Source: Cristatella mucedo
Taxonomy: Eukaryota; Bryozoa; Phylactolaemata; Cristatellidae
Length of the DNA: 64,000 nucleotides
Reading direction: 5' to 3'
Assembly (NCBI GenBank): GCA_009760855.2
Contig: WPIO01000001.1
Coordinates: forward strand, 14,019,001 to 14,083,000
Under the pieces are notes generated by a model. It worked only from the letters and a program-made list of their open reading frames with translations. It searched no databases and was not told the origin of the DNA. The position numbers and the translations under genes were made by a program. This document shows positions 1-27,889 of the stretch, piece after piece; within the stretch, counting starts at the first letter, position 1, and every line of letters starts with the position of its first letter.

Positions 1-349
1 AAAAGCGCGTCGATCGGCCGAGAAAGACGAGAAGAGCAGCGGCCGCATGACGAATGGGACGACATGTGCCGGAGAAATGCGAAGCATGGCGGTGAAATGT
101 TGCCGTGGCGGGCCGCACAGCCGCAAAACGAGTCCGAATCTGGTCAGCGAACGGGCATTCTGCGGAGGCGAGCTATCGCGAGCGCTTCCGGTCGAGAGAA
201 CTGCGTCGATGTCTGAGCTGAGTCCGGCGAAATGCCGCGGGCTCACTTCGGCACCCGGTGGCATGTGATGTTCCGTCTAGGCTACGCGAGGGGGAGGCAA
301 GAAGAGAGAATATGCTAGAGACAAAAGGAACCGGTCCAGCATCGTTAAA
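1..349. other. GC- and CpG-rich window edge, no gene recognised
   Basis: This stretch is richer in G+C and CpG than most of the window. It has short open frames on both strands, none of which resembles a protein I recognise. A minus-strand ATG at 85-87 sits in a good initiation context (ACCGCC before the ATG) and stays open to the window edge for 29 codons. It could start a divergent gene, but it is too short to judge. Confidence 0.3.
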
Positions 350-540
350 TAAAAGCAAAGCAGACGTCTGCTGATTTAGCAGGAGCCTCATTTAAATGGC
401 GGCAGAAAAGCCTTAGCTGCTACCGTCCTCGCTTGCGGCAGGCAATAAAGAATTGCCTGTTGTAGGATTCGAATCCATGACCCCGGCTAGAAAGAGCGAG
501 CGCGTTACCCCTGGGCTAAGATCCGGCGGCAGCCGACCGA
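350..540 (-). repeat. tRNA-derived SINE (type C)
   Basis: On the minus strand this has a tRNA-like head with an A-box-like segment (TTAGCCCAGGGGTAA) and a B-box (GGATTCGAATCC), then a body with the 'CAATTCTTTATTGCC' and 'AAATCAGCAGAC' segments. The same arrangement recurs at 17.3, 20.7, 25.65, 26.5 and 59.5 kb. It is not a functional tRNA gene because no acceptor stem follows the B-box. Ends are approximate. Confidence 0.75.
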
Positions 541-716
541 CTAGTGCGGCGCGAGCGGAGCGCGGGCGGGCGCCTGGCTGCGAGCCCAGAGCCCGCTCTG
601 GCGCCGTTCTGAGCGTCGCTGCTCTGCACGCAGGCAAAGTGGAATGGCGGGTATTAATGGGCGGGCAGAAGTTAATGCGAAACCTCGTAGACTTGCATAG
701 TCCATCGCCTTAATAA

Positions 717-935
717 CAACCATAATAATACACTTGATAAAGCACCTTCAGAGAACTCAATCTCTTTCTAGGCGCTTTACATTTGCTGCAAAGGAAACAC
801 GATCGAATGGTGAGTGTTATCATGCTTGATAAACAACATTGATAACATGGTTAGGGGTGACATGCACAGGGTCAGTATGCAAAAGTGGTTAGAGGCAGCA
901 TACACAGTGTCAGCACGCATGAGCACATAAAGGAC
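717..935 (-). mobile_element. LINE 3'-end fragment (L2/CR1-like)
   Basis: Read on the minus strand, this contains the 3' untranslated part and terminal tail found in the other LINE copies: a GCATGCTGACACTGTG-like segment, then GCGCCTAGAAAGAGATT-GAGTTCTCTGA, ending in an ATT/ATTATT-rich tail. It lacks the coding region and is severely 5'-truncated, as is usual for LINE insertions. Confidence 0.7.
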
Positions 936-1700
936 GAGTCACATAGATCTTTGCCTTGCACAGTCTGAGTAGTACCTTGCACAATCTTGCACGATTGATC
1001 CTTGCACAATCTGAGTTGCTGTCAGACAGTGCGAAATCATGTTTTGCACGATTGCGATCTCGATGTTCACTGGTGCGGTGCACAATAAATAAGGCACTTG
1101 ACGAGCCTATTTTGCGTCTTCCAAATACTTGGGCTGCTAGCACTCGCCGAAGGCAGCAATAGCGAACCCACCTCAACGAGAACGCAGTACGGACGCAAGA
1201 TGGAGCAGACATACCCAGTCAAGCAAGCGCCGTATAAGCAGCTAAAAAAGAAAGAAAGTGCAACAAAAATTGACAACGTAGATTGCGACGACACCCGAAA
1301 ATTCCAGTAACATTGCGGTTGGGGCGATTGGCTAACTAGTCCCGGATCGCCACTTTCGGTCGCCAAGGCAATGAGGCGACTGATTGGGCAGTTCTGCTTT
1401 CCAGACATTGTGTCTGTCGGACTAGTGTCTTTTGGCGGACGTGGTTGAGGCCCGGTTGTTTAGCACGGTTATGATTTCAGCGCATGCGATGGCCTACGGA
1501 GCTCGGCGTTATTACGCAGCGCTGTAGTGCTCTTCATCCTCCGACCTCCCGCAACGTAAGCGTTTTCGGAAGTTTATGCTGCGCCGCCGCTGCCCTGCCC
1601 ACTAGTAAGCCGCGGTTATGGGGGGCCAACCGTGAAGCGCGACGCAGAGGGAGGGAGTCGCGGATACGGATGCGGCGGACGCGGGCGACGTGCGCTTCGC
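936..1700. other. Gene-free stretch upstream of CEP76
   Basis: I see no recognisable coding or RNA gene here. Short repeats of 'CTTGCACAATCT'-type sequence occur around 950-1050. The open frames of 70-113 codons on both strands show no familiar motif. Confidence 0.35.
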
Positions 1701-2021
1701 TTTGACTGCCTTCGAGTGCATTCCGTTTCTGCGCCCATGGCGGACCGTGGGGCCCTGCGAGGGGGCGGCGGCGCAGGGGTAGGGCTGCCTGGGTGCTCGC
1801 TCAGCGACTAGGGCGCCGCGCCGGATTCAAACGCCTACGCGTCGCTAGCAGCGCCTGCATTTAAATGCCAGCAACAACAAGCGCGCTCGCTGCCGGTTCG
1901 TTGCCTGATTCGCTGCGTTCTCGCGGAAGAGCCTCGGTCCACCAATTGCAAAGCGCTTGCTCTTCCGGCTGGCAACGCACGTTGCAGCCCTTGGCGAGCG
2001 CTTGATCACTCGCCTGCAGAG
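1700..2021 (+). promoter_or_regulatory. CEP76: Putative CEP76 promoter and 5' UTR region
   Basis: A GC-rich stretch lies immediately upstream of the CEP76 initiation codon. I cannot point to a TATA box, and the transcription start is not identifiable. The call rests on position and base composition alone. Confidence 0.3.
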
Positions 2022-18455
<16,434 letters not shown>

Positions 18456-18815
18456 AGCCGCGTGCATTCCAGAAGAGCATTGTAGCTTGCGTTGGCTGCA
18501 ACTGGCTGGATGCTCTCGTGCTCGAGAGGCTCGAATGCCCGTGCCGCAGGGTACCACCATTCGCTTGCTTCCTGCCCTCCCTGCGGCTCCAGTTGCTAGT
18601 GGATTTTTTATCTTCATCGAGCTGCGATGTAATGTTGAATTCTTCGCCGTGCTCTGGCCAACAGCATTTTTTCTGCATTTTGTACGGTTTATAATTAAAT
18701 TAAAGGCATGTTTACTTGCATTCGTATGCACGTAAGGTAATATTAGTTTTATAATATGTGCCTCTCTTGGTCTGTCTGCTGTTTGATTGCAATGGCAGGC
18801 TGGTATTCTTTTTTA

Positions 18816-18821
18816 AATAAA
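18816..18821 (+). terminator. CEP76: Candidate CEP76 polyadenylation signal
   Basis: The first AATAAA after the CEP76 stop, about 360 nt downstream, gives a 3' UTR of ordinary length. An upstream ATTAAA-like alternative lies near 18690-18700. Confidence 0.5.
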
Positions 18822-19348
18822 TTCTTGCAACATGGTCTGCTCTGTGTAGTAGCCTCTTGATTTCCGTCCCGTGCTGTTCATTTCTGTTATGAGCGCCCAG
18901 TGGCTGCACTGCATAACTGTTAACTCAGTTGCATGCGAGGCTTCCCTTCTGTTGGCTGGGTTCGGCTTGTGGGTTCATGCTTCCTTATCTCCAAATTTAA
19001 ATTGACGAACCAAAGTAAGTGGACAACGCTCAGTGCCAACGAGCTGCTCAAGTGCTGCATAGTACTCACGCGAGCGAGCATGTCTATGGGCTCTAAGCTG
19101 TGTGCAGTGGACAACACTATCCGGCTTCATGCCTCTCGGTCCTCGACAGCATAAGTAACTGGGTTGACTTTCAGGTTTAGCCTTAAGATGGTAGCTTCTT
19201 ATTTGAAAAACTGCAAGCGGCTGAAGTCATTCAGACCAGCAAGTGATTTTTCGTTGCAACACCTGATGAGGCTCTGTGTTCGTGTCTTGTGGAAATCTGG
19301 AATGTCTTTGGGACATGCATCACAGTCCCTACGACAATCTTACTATAT

Positions 19349-19527
19349 AGTCGACTCTGCTTGTAAGAATAAGCTCGGGCCGGCAAATAGCCATTCTTAT
19401 ATGGGAGGGTATTCCCATATGCGGATATGAGAATACTCCGGATTGATTCCCATATGGAATGCAGAACTGCTATTGTTATAATCGAAGTATTCCTATCCAT
19501 CCGATATTCTTATGTGCTGAGTCGACT
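19349..19527. mobile_element. Inverted-repeat element, MITE-like, copy 1
   Basis: A 179-bp AT-rich unit begins AGTCGACTCTGCTTGTAAGA and ends with the inverse of AGTCGACTCAGCACATAAGA; 19 of the first 23 positions of the two ends agree. Inside are several CCCATATG and ATTCTTAT blocks in both orientations. A diverged second copy is at 43.1 kb. I see no convincing target duplication, so the transposon class is not settled. Confidence 0.5.
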
Positions 19528-20479
19528 GAAGTGAGTGTATACTTAGATGAATAATCGCATCAATTTCACATCCAGATAACCACAACAGCACTCACTCTAG
19601 CACCTCTGCACTATATACTCTTTCGTCTGCCCTAGCAGGCTTTGGATAAGCTTGCAACACTGTCCACTCGACGGCCTGGTAATGGCAGCCCGGTTAGCAA
19701 GGGTTCTTAATTTTTAAGATTCGACGCCCATGGCCTCGAGGTGGGATGGGTTTAGCCGCTGCCTGCAGGGCAGTGTGGTTCGAGCCGAGCCTGGCAGGAC
19801 CCGGTGGCAGTAGTGTCTCGTTGGTTTTGTTTACTTGCGAGCTGCTGTAAATATGTAATATAATAATATAAAATAATAATAAATACTGCTATGACACGGG
19901 CATCGAGCAGAAGCTGCTGGCAACTTTTGCTAAATGGTTAGCCTGTAGCCCCCACCCCCCGACAGTTGGCCGGCCGAACAGCGATTGATTTACAATCGCC
20001 TGATCGAAACTGGTGCCGACTGCTCACCACAGACGTGTCACAGATGATTTACCGGGTCTGCACTTGCTAAGTTTTCCTGCTCGACCTCTTGCTACCCATA
20101 AATAACCACAAGAAAGACTACTTATTGCAGCCGACTGTCTGCTGGCGGTCGAGTGAAACTCTTGCCCTTGCTAGATGCTCGGCAAGCGAGTGGCTTTTAA
20201 CATCGAGCCCTACATGCTGTACGATGCAGCCACCCACCCGGTGGAAACCATTGCTAGCCGTGGTTACCTGAGCTTGGCCGCAAGCAGCTATTAGCAGTCA
20301 GCTTGTATGCCTGCTCGACTGTCTTGGCATACCGCAGCAGCAGCCTTCAGAGAGCATGCAATTCCGAGGCAGCAGCGCTCACATATTACATGCAACCGAG
20401 CGGTCATTTCCACACGCCGTTCGGCCACCGTGTGAACTCGGCACCCGGTTCACGTCTCAGCCGCCTGGCGTGCTTCCTG
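19528..20479. other. Gene-free stretch
   Basis: No coding or RNA gene is recognised. A TAATAATATAAA-type AT-rich simple stretch lies near 19855-19885. The remainder is ordinary mixed sequence. Confidence 0.35.
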
Positions 20480-20530
20480 AAATTCTCTGAGGCCCCTTAT
20501 ACAAATTTGTTATTATTATTATTATTATAT
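20480..20530 (+). mobile_element. LINE/SINE tail remnant
   Basis: AAATTCTCTGAGGCCCCTTA followed by TACAAATTTG and a run of TTA matches the shared 3' tail. Nothing else of the element is visible. Confidence 0.5.
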
Positions 20531-20721
20531 CTCACCCGTCCCACGCCCCAGAACAGTACAACAGCTCTGCAGCATAGCAGCTCTTCAACGAACGAGAAGC
20601 CAGGTCAATGCGGCCGTTGGCCACTTGATCTTTGAAGAACCGTTGCTGCATGCTTACTTGCCAGGCACTGTGCTGCTGACAGGCTGCCAGCACGCAGAAT
20701 CGCGTCCCGCAAGGAACTCTA

Positions 20722-20907
20722 AATAAATACAAAATAAAGTAAAGGTTAGATGATTTAGCAGCCTCAATTACATATCGGCAGCAGAGCCCCAGCTGCAGCT
20801 CCCACTTCCTTATTGCTGAGTGCAATAAGGAACTGCAGGACTCGATTCCACCAGGACCTCCCGCGTCGTGAAGTGCAAGCACCTTAACCCTAGGCTAAGA
20901 CCCGGGG
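20722..20907 (-). repeat. SINE (type C)
   Basis: On the minus strand the head is GGTCTTAGCCTAGGGTTAAG, followed by a degenerate B-box, an AATAAGGAAGTGGGAGCTGC body and a TTTATTTA tail. Confidence 0.72.
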
Positions 20908-20919
20908 TCGCTCAAGCCA

Positions 20920-21288
20920 TCAAACATGCATCTGCTGCTCAAAATCCAGGGTAAGTGTAAGGTAACCTGCACGGATGCTTGCTACAGTCCAACCTGTGCA
21001 TTCGCAGCAAAACTGGTAAGCACACCGGTCTTCCACGTGTGACTCTTGCTGGCTAATCGTTTGTGAACACTTGCTGCACGAGACCACACGATGCACGGTG
21101 CAGGCCAGCCATACAGCACGCTTTCCACAGGGCAAAGTAGCTCCGGATGCAATTTCGAGAGCCATGACAGCGTTCATTCGGAAAAGCTGCTGAAAGCTAT
21201 GCACAGCGGCAGCTTTGGAATTCTCGAGGTTGATTTCCCTGGTTCCGAGCTTCTCCGAGTCCTTTTTGAGGATTTCTGTGCAGTGCGC
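20920..21288 (-). CDS. Unassigned Cys-rich open frame
   Basis: A 122-codon stop-free minus-strand frame ends at 20920. It begins hydrophilic (EILKKDSEKLGTREINLENS) and then has a Cys cluster: SCSKCSQTISQQESHVEDRC followed by FCCEC, resembling a zinc-binding arrangement. I recognise no family. Length alone is compatible with chance in a window this size, and no convincing splice partner exons were found. Confidence 0.18.
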   Translation of the reverse strand, partial: AHCTEILKKDSEKLGTREINLENSKAAAVHSFQQLFRMNAVMALEIASGATLPCGKRAVWLACTVHRVVSCSKCSQTISQQESHVEDRCAYQFCCECTGWTVASIRAGYLTLTLDFEQQMHV

Positions 21289-21800
21289 TTACTATCCCGA
21301 CAGACCGAACCGGATGTGACTGTCGACTCAGAGGGTTGCTGCTGTGCCACGCTGGCATGCCGATAGGGAAATCCTCCACCCTGAGGGCTGCAGCCGGTGA
21401 GGCAACTGAAGAGATGTCACAGTTGGGGCCTCTTTCAAGACCAATAACTTTTTAACCAAAGCTCCCCAAGGCACTCGTAGTGCAGAAGTCACATGGTGCA
21501 GACTGCCGGTGCACTTGGGCTGGTAGTGGCCCATCTGGGGGGTTGATGGCTCCTTCGGCCGAGAGACACTTGAAGGAAATTGCTGAAATTGGTGGGTGAC
21601 ATTTTCGTGATGGCACCCACCCCATGTTTGACCGTATCTTCATGCACACAATTGCCACAAAATAAGAGGTAGAAAGTTAACTAGGTAAAGTCAAATTGCT
21701 AGTTGTACAAAAATAGCATGACTTAATCACTTTACCAGCACGAGGTGACAAATTATTTATTTTCTTGATTTTATTTTCATCTAATAAGAAATATTAACTC

Positions 21801-21957
21801 ATTTTAACAGCCTTATTTGTATAGCGACAGAAGAACCTTAACAGCTATCACCACCGCTTGAAGTTGGCAATAAAAGATTGCCAACAGCTGAATTCGAACT
21901 CACGACCTCGGTCATGATGAGAGAGTCTCTTACCTTCTCGGCTGTCACGGCCCTCTG
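21801..21957 (-). repeat. SINE (type A)
   Basis: On the minus strand: GGGCCGTGACAGCCGAGAAG head, GTTCGAATTC B-box, GGTGGTGATAGCTGTTAAGG body and a TATACAAATAAGGCTGTTAA tail. Confidence 0.78.
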
Positions 21958-23388
21958 ATGTTACTCTTTCAGCTGCCCCAGGTGTGTATAGCTTGCCAAC
22001 TACAGCAACTGCCTTGGGAAAATAGAAGAAAATTATCGTTACTACTTTTCGTATGTTTGTCAGGCATGTGCTCGGAATCCTCGGTGATCCATCGCTTTGC
22101 CACTGAAGAAAATGAACTTACGCTATGATGATTGACAGTGCATTCATAAGTATGTACATATGTTCAAGCACAGTTAGCTTAGCTACCTGCCACGGTCCAC
22201 ATGCTGGAGGTATCTAGTCATGAGACTCTTGCGTTGGAGACTGGGGCACTTTCATATTATTCAGGCTTGTGTCAGCTAATATAAGGTTGAGGAAGAAGTT
22301 CATGTGCCGTGTTAAAATAATGATTTTAATAATAATTTAATGGAGTAGTAATTTAATGAATTTGATAATGATTTACTGAACAACTCGGTGCACGAACTTT
22401 TTCTGCCACCTTATATATGCCCACTTGCTCCCCACATGGCTTCCTGTTGTTAGAAAAGCTCCATGTTGTCTTACCGTCTTTTGACGTGTGCAACGGGCCG
22501 ACAGGCAAACGTATTACTGGCGAACATCCTCACTGCAAAGTGTTAAATGAAAAATCTGGTGCAGCCTCCCCTTACCCGAGATGAATAATCTAGGAGTCTC
22601 GGGTGCATGTTCCCCAAGGCTAAAGCCAATCGGCAGCTCTTTCAAACCTTTTCTTGATCTCCAGTTCATAATGTGCTGGCAGCATCCGGTTGCCACTGGA
22701 AAGTAGGACTATCAAAATTCCCATATCATATCATATGTCACCTACTATCATAATATATATACTATCATAATGCAAAACCTACAGAAACTACTGCACTGCT
22801 GTCTAGTTTAGACTATAGCTGCTCTCCTAGTTGCAATAGCTTATTTGTTGCCAAAACAAATTTGCTCTCATTGTGAAAAAAGTTACCGAACGGCCAGGCT
22901 AGCTCGAGGCTTGAACAGTACCGGAAATCCTTCAGCTGCTCAGAGCTCAGTGCTCCATTACCTCTTCAAGTGCTTGCTTATCCAGCCATTGTCTACTCGG
23001 TAACCACGAGTCCAGAGTATGGGCGGTAGGAGAGTTTGCTAGATTATTATGCCCTAACCCTGGCGGCATTTCCTCGGAAACGACGAGGCTGCAATAAATT
23101 CAGAGGCTGCCTGCCCAGTCTATAACCACCACGACCGGCCAGCTGTTCAACACCTGTGCACTCAATCAATGTCGTTCTTGTGTTTTGTACCACCAGCCCA
23201 TGCACAGCGGTTGGTAACGATCCCCAACCAGGCTACCACCACCTGTGCCTGACACTTCACGGGGGTCGACCAGTTATAGGACCAAGCAGCAAACAAGGAG
23301 GGCACCCACCGACCGACTGCCAGTTGGTCGAGTGGTGCTAGGTTAATTAAAGGTCGCAGAGCCCAACCACGGCAGTCCCATGAATGTG
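21958..23388. other. Gene-free stretch
   Basis: No gene is recognised. AT-rich runs of ATAAT type lie at 22310-22375 and ATATCAT/TATCATA repeats at 22720-22770. Confidence 0.35.
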
Positions 23389-23409
23389 CTCTCTCTCTCT
23401 CTCTCTCCC

Positions 23410-23498
<89 letters not shown>

Positions 23499-23520
23499 CA
23501 CTCTATCTCGCTCTCTCTAT
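23389..23520. repeat. (CT)n microsatellite
   Basis: About 105 bp of CT repeat with a few CCC breaks, then imperfect CT to 23520. Confidence 0.97.
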
Positions 23521-23549
23521 CTCACACGTGTTCCCAGCTCGAGCATGAG

Positions 23550-23614
23550 CGAGTGTGTGTGTGTGTGTGTATGTGTGTGTGTGCATCTGTGTATGCACGT
23601 GTGGGTAAATGTGT

Positions 23615-23675
<61 letters not shown>

Positions 23676-23692
23676 TGTATGTGTGTTTGTGT
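23550..23692. repeat. (GT)n microsatellite
   Basis: GT repeat in two blocks, the main pure block at about 23620-23672. It follows the CT tract by some 30 bp to form a compound microsatellite. Confidence 0.97.
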
Positions 23693-25094
23693 CACGACTG
23701 AGAGCTAACAGCGAACACAAGACCCGGTCGCCGGTTGCGCTAAGCTCGACTCACTATGCATCGAGGCCTAAATGCCAGGCTTGTAACTTACTCTCTGCAA
23801 CTGATTCACAATTTGACCAATTGGTTTGAAGGCTGGCTGCTCAGTACACCTCCGAGTCCCTCGCAAAAAACAAGCACATGGGGCACTGAGTGAAAAAACA
23901 AAAGCATGCACTGAGAAAATCCGAGGAATTTTCTTTTAGCTCTTTGACCATGCAATTACCCACCCGATCGTGTCCATGATATCACGTGGCAGTTTTTCAC
24001 ATAGTATAGCATGAGTTCGGCTGCCACCGAAACCACCACTGTGCATGGGTTCGTATGCAATCCGATGCAATCCCTTGCATAGGTCCAGGCCAGTACCGCG
24101 ATCGATAGCCGTAGATTGCTTAAAAACTTGAATGTGCTACGGCAGATCTAAATTTTTGGATTGTGTAATAAAGCAATCCAAGTTAGAGTTTTGTGCAGCC
24201 GATTTCTGGTGAATGTGAGCCCGATTTCGACAGAGGTCAACGGCTTTTCAGCCATTGCGTGAGACCGGGCGAGTTCAATGGCATGAAATGTGGTTGGTAC
24301 ATTATAACGGCTGTATAACAGAATATCCGTCCGAAATTCAAGCTCTGTGTCACCGATTTTCAGGTAGATTTTCTCTTAATTCGACTTGATTGCAGTGAAT
24401 TGCCGTAATTCGTTGCTCCTTCTTATAAATGTGAGAGTGCAGGCAGACATAAGACATGGCAACAGAGACGTCGTTAACCCAAGCTGTATCAGCCAAGCTT
24501 GTTTGAACTGCCACATTCCTTAACTAGTTGGAAAGTGCTGTGTAAGCAGCTGAGTACATCTTTTTGTACATTTGCCAATTGTTCTGCTGCAGCTGCTGGA
24601 TACTTGGGCTTCCAGCCACGATTCGGCACAACTACAAGTCTGTGCAAGATCGGCAAGAATCGGCTTGTCTTGTGTTCCCATATCTGTGCTCTTGTGTTTG
24701 CCCACTCATCTAAAGCTAATTCTGCACCAGGCCTCGAAGCTGCAATTTGAAGCAACATTGTATGTCTCGAATGGTTGCACGGCATCTGACTTACAAAGGT
24801 ATAAGCATAGAGCTAATGACTTGTCGTTATAGCCCATGCTGACAAGCTAGCAACTGACTGTCATCTAAAGCAAACTATGCAGTGGCTGCTCGAATTGAAA
24901 ACGCATCACAGCCTCAGGCCCCACAGACACAGAGTAGGCCTTTCACAACGAAGTGGTGGACATAACACTAGAAGTCTACTGATTCAGCAAACTCATTAAC
25001 AATATGCTTGCATATGCAGGTAAACAAATCACATCTCAGGAAATTCCAGTATTCATTCCATTACCTCTTGGGCTTGACTGTTAGCTGGCCTAAC
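23693..25094. other. Gene-free stretch
   Basis: No gene recognised. Open frames near 24490-24830 on both strands carry no motif that I know. Confidence 0.35.
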
Positions 25095-25640
25095 TGGTGA
25101 GTCCGGCTTACAAGGACTTGAACCCACGACCTGGGCCATGAATTGACTGCACCCAAGCTTCAGTCTCTTCCTGTTATTTACTTTGTCATAGGTGAGGCAT
25201 TCAGTGAGCTTTGACAGCAGGATGCACCTTGGACCTCTGTCACTTCCTGTTGCAGAGTTTGTCGTATGCAACGTTTCCACTGAGTTTTGGCCGTGTGTTG
25301 CTGAGTAACTTTTCTTATTATTTCTTCTCTAACTTATTTTTCTCGCTTTTGTCTTCGATAGCTACGAATATATTCTACTTGCTTTGCTCTTTCTTGTTCC
25401 AGATCCATTGCTGTGAAAGACTTGCTGGTCCACAATAAAAGGCCGAAACCACAGATTCCAAGTGGAAATTTGTGGTCCTTTGAAGCTCTCTTGATGCTCT
25501 GATGTTAATAGCCTTTTAAGCTCTACGAGCTGCAATTGTCCTTAGCTTAGAGATCTTCGAATGAGTGTACAGTTAGATATACAGGGGACTTTTTCTTTCA
25601 ACTCCCTTTCGACTTCTGTTTCTGTTTACAGGGCTCATGT
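25095..25640. repeat. Dispersed repeat D, copy 1
   Basis: Several blocks recur in the same order and orientation at 50.1-50.5 kb: a tRNA B-box-like segment (GACTTGAACCCACGACCTGG), CAGTCTCTTCCTGTT, GTGAGGCATTCAGTGAGCT, GGAAATTTGTGGTCCTTTGA, and TGTACAGTTAGATATACAGG. This copy is longer because of about 200 bp of extra sequence at 25225-25430. The element class is unknown. Confidence 0.6.
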
Positions 25641-25644
25641 ACAT

Positions 25645-25815
25645 AAGATCTTATTTACTCACAAGCAGGACATCCAAAATTATCTAGCGATCGATAGCAG
25701 TAAAAGACCTTTGGTGGCCCTTCTCCACTTGTAGTGGGCAATTGAGTATTGGCTACTGCAGGACTCGAGTCCACGAACCGCTACTAGTGAAGTTCTAGCA
25801 CCTTGCAACCCCCGA
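25645..25815 (-). repeat. Degenerate SINE (type C)
   Basis: On the minus strand: GGACTCGAGTCCTGCAGTAG B-box region, CCACTACAAGTGGAGAAGGG body and a diverged tail. The A-box part is weak. Confidence 0.55.
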
Positions 25816-25904
25816 CCCCCCCCCTAAGCAGGGTGCAAATTGCCTGCTTCCCAGGCAAGTCGTAAGCAGGCTCCATCATTGGGCAGACTTCAAGATCATA
25901 ACTC

Positions 25905-26350
25905 TGGCCTTTCGGTTGCCTCAATCACTTGCACCAGCATACCCATCCGACATCCTTGCTCCTCCAACGCTCTGTCGAAGGAACCACTCCTCTGCTTCCA
26001 ACTATTTTACATTTTCTCGCACTAAATTGGAATCTTTTGATGATCGGGGCTTCAGTTCGCATGCGACGAAAGTCTGGAAATCGCTTCATGCTTGTGCTAC
26101 CATCTGCATTTACTCTGCATAACCCAAGTCTCAGCTAGCGACACATATGTTCCCCTAAACTTTCTTTATGCCGCGGTGAACATATCTTCTTTGTTCGTGT
26201 ATGCTTTGCTTACTTGTGCAGAATTCAGAGCATGCTTCTAACCAGTGCTCCTACTAAACGCTGAACCTGTGTGATTGGTTATGCGTTCTTACATGTTTGT
26301 CTAAGCATGATATTTTGCGTGTAATTGATTCTGGGTTAATGATAATAATA
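25905..26350 (+). mobile_element. LINE 3' fragment
   Basis: Encodes ILAPPTLCRRNHSSASNYFT-like and KLESFDDRGFSSHATKVWKS, the diverged NLKSFGDRAFSSHAPKAWN motif, then a 3' UTR and an ATAATAATAATA tail at about 26340. Confidence 0.65.
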
Positions 26351-26440
26351 ATAATATCAATAAATTTGTGTAACGTTCTCCAGAACATAGTCTCTTTGGA
26401 AGCACTTTACATATGCTGTCAAGGAAGCGTGATCCTTCAT
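26341..26440 (-). mobile_element. LINE 3' tail, head-to-head with the previous copy
   Basis: On the minus strand: GTAAAGTGCTTCCAAAGAGA..ATGTTCTGGAGAACG and an ATTATTATTATC tail. It shares its AT-rich end with the plus-strand copy at 25.9-26.35 kb. Confidence 0.6.
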
Positions 26441-26494
26441 ATTTTGCAGTGAAGAGTAAAGTGCCTCGATGAGGATTTGGTTCTCTTAGGCTAA

Positions 26495-26655
26495 AAGGAA
26501 TAAGGTTAGATTCAACAGTTTCACTTTATGTAGAGACAGAAGAGCCTTAGCCACTGCAACTGCCACTTACAGTAGGCAATTATAGGATTTCTGCTGCAGG
26601 ACAGGAATCCACGACCTGGGTCGTGAAGTGAGAGCACCTTGCCCTTCGGCTAAGA
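26495..26655 (-). repeat. SINE (type C)
   Basis: On the minus strand: GGGTCTTAGCCGAAGGGCAA head, GGGTCGTGGATTCCTGTCC B-box, CAATTGCCTACTGTAAGT-type body (diverged) and a TCTACATAAAGTGAAACTGT tail. Confidence 0.7.
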
Positions 26656-27225
26656 CCCAGAAGCTGTGGTGCAATTCAGAGGGCATTATTGTTAGTAAGT
26701 GACAGCGGAGATGGGCTGAAAGGGGTGCTTAGAGCTGCAGCCATCTGTGCCTCCTGATTGGCCGAATTGGATGGAAAGTTCTCTTGAGGAAGCAGCTAAA
26801 GATGCCCACTTCATCCCATCTAGGGCCAGATTGAGGTCAAGGTTAGCTCCTTTGGCAAAATACTGTGGCTGCTCCTGACAATTATCCCTGTATGCCCTTC
26901 GAGCGCTCACGTGTCTAACGAGTCACCTCCTTTCTACTACTGCTACTGCAACTGTTGCTTTCGGTGCTGTTCTATGCTGCCGTTGCTTGCACTGTCCTTG
27001 TTACTGGTACTGATACCAGTTTCTTTGGTGTTTGAGCTAGTGCTGGTGCTTTAGGTAGTGCTGCCTGTGCTACTGCTTAGCCGTAGCTTGCCACTCTGCC
27101 CTGCTCGCTCTTCTTGAGGCAAGAGCCAGCCCTCAGGCTATTTCTGTGCATCTATTTGATTGCTGCGAGCTCAAGACAACAGAAAAACACTTACGACCTA
27201 ACTAGAAGCCCTTTTGATATAGAGA

Positions 27226-27420
27226 TGCGTGTGTGCATGGGTGTGCGTGCGTGCGGGTGTGTGCATGTGTGTGTGTGTGGGGGGGGAAGGTGTGCATGTA
27301 TGAGTGTGTGCTTGTGAATGCATGTGCACATACATGAATGTGCTTGAGTACATGTACATGCATGCCGGTGTGTGCAGGCATGTGTGGGAATGTCTGGGAA
27401 TGTGCTTGCATGAATGTCTT
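27226..27420. repeat. GT-rich low-complexity tract
   Basis: Imperfect GTGTG/GCATG repeats with a G8 run near 27279. The Cys/Val-rich and His/Thr-rich open frames across it are artefacts of the repeat. Confidence 0.9.
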
Positions 27421-27889
27421 GTCATGTCGTGTACCTGCGTCTGTAGCTCCATAAAGCTACCGGGACTAACTGGGTGTTGTTCGTGAGAGTGGCCCATTCA
27501 CAGCCTAAGCAGCTTTCGGTATGCATACGGTAGCCAAAAGACTTCATCTCATGCAGCAAAGAGAAAGTGAGAAGCATACTAAAGTCAGGAGCACAGTTGA
27601 GGAAATTAGTAGCATGGAAGTAGCAGCTCAGAACGGCAGGAAAGGACGAGTGACAGTCGGCAGCAAGAGCATAGATGTCATAGTGTAATGATTGTGTAAG
27701 TGAGTACTGCAGTCTACGACCTGCAGAGCAAAAGCTTCTGTCACCAACGATTTTTAGGGGAAGGAATAAAACAGCTAATTACTTGTCCATATAGCACCTA
27801 AGGGCATGAGAAGGCTAAGACTGGTTCGGAAGTTCAGCTAGGCATAAAGGAGCCACAGCCACGTCACGCCTTTTGGGTCAGTGTAAGAA

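Noticed and set aside
20920-21204. Cereblon-like (CULT) zinc domain
   Set aside because: Only a loose Cys pattern agrees; the conserved AYVNPxG and C-terminal CxxC-HIGW features are missing.
27198-27497. His/Thr-rich and Cys/Val-rich frames as metal-binding proteins (also 39.25-39.44, 40.14-40.41 and 41.05-41.27 kb)
   Set aside because: They arise from GT repeats read in different frames.
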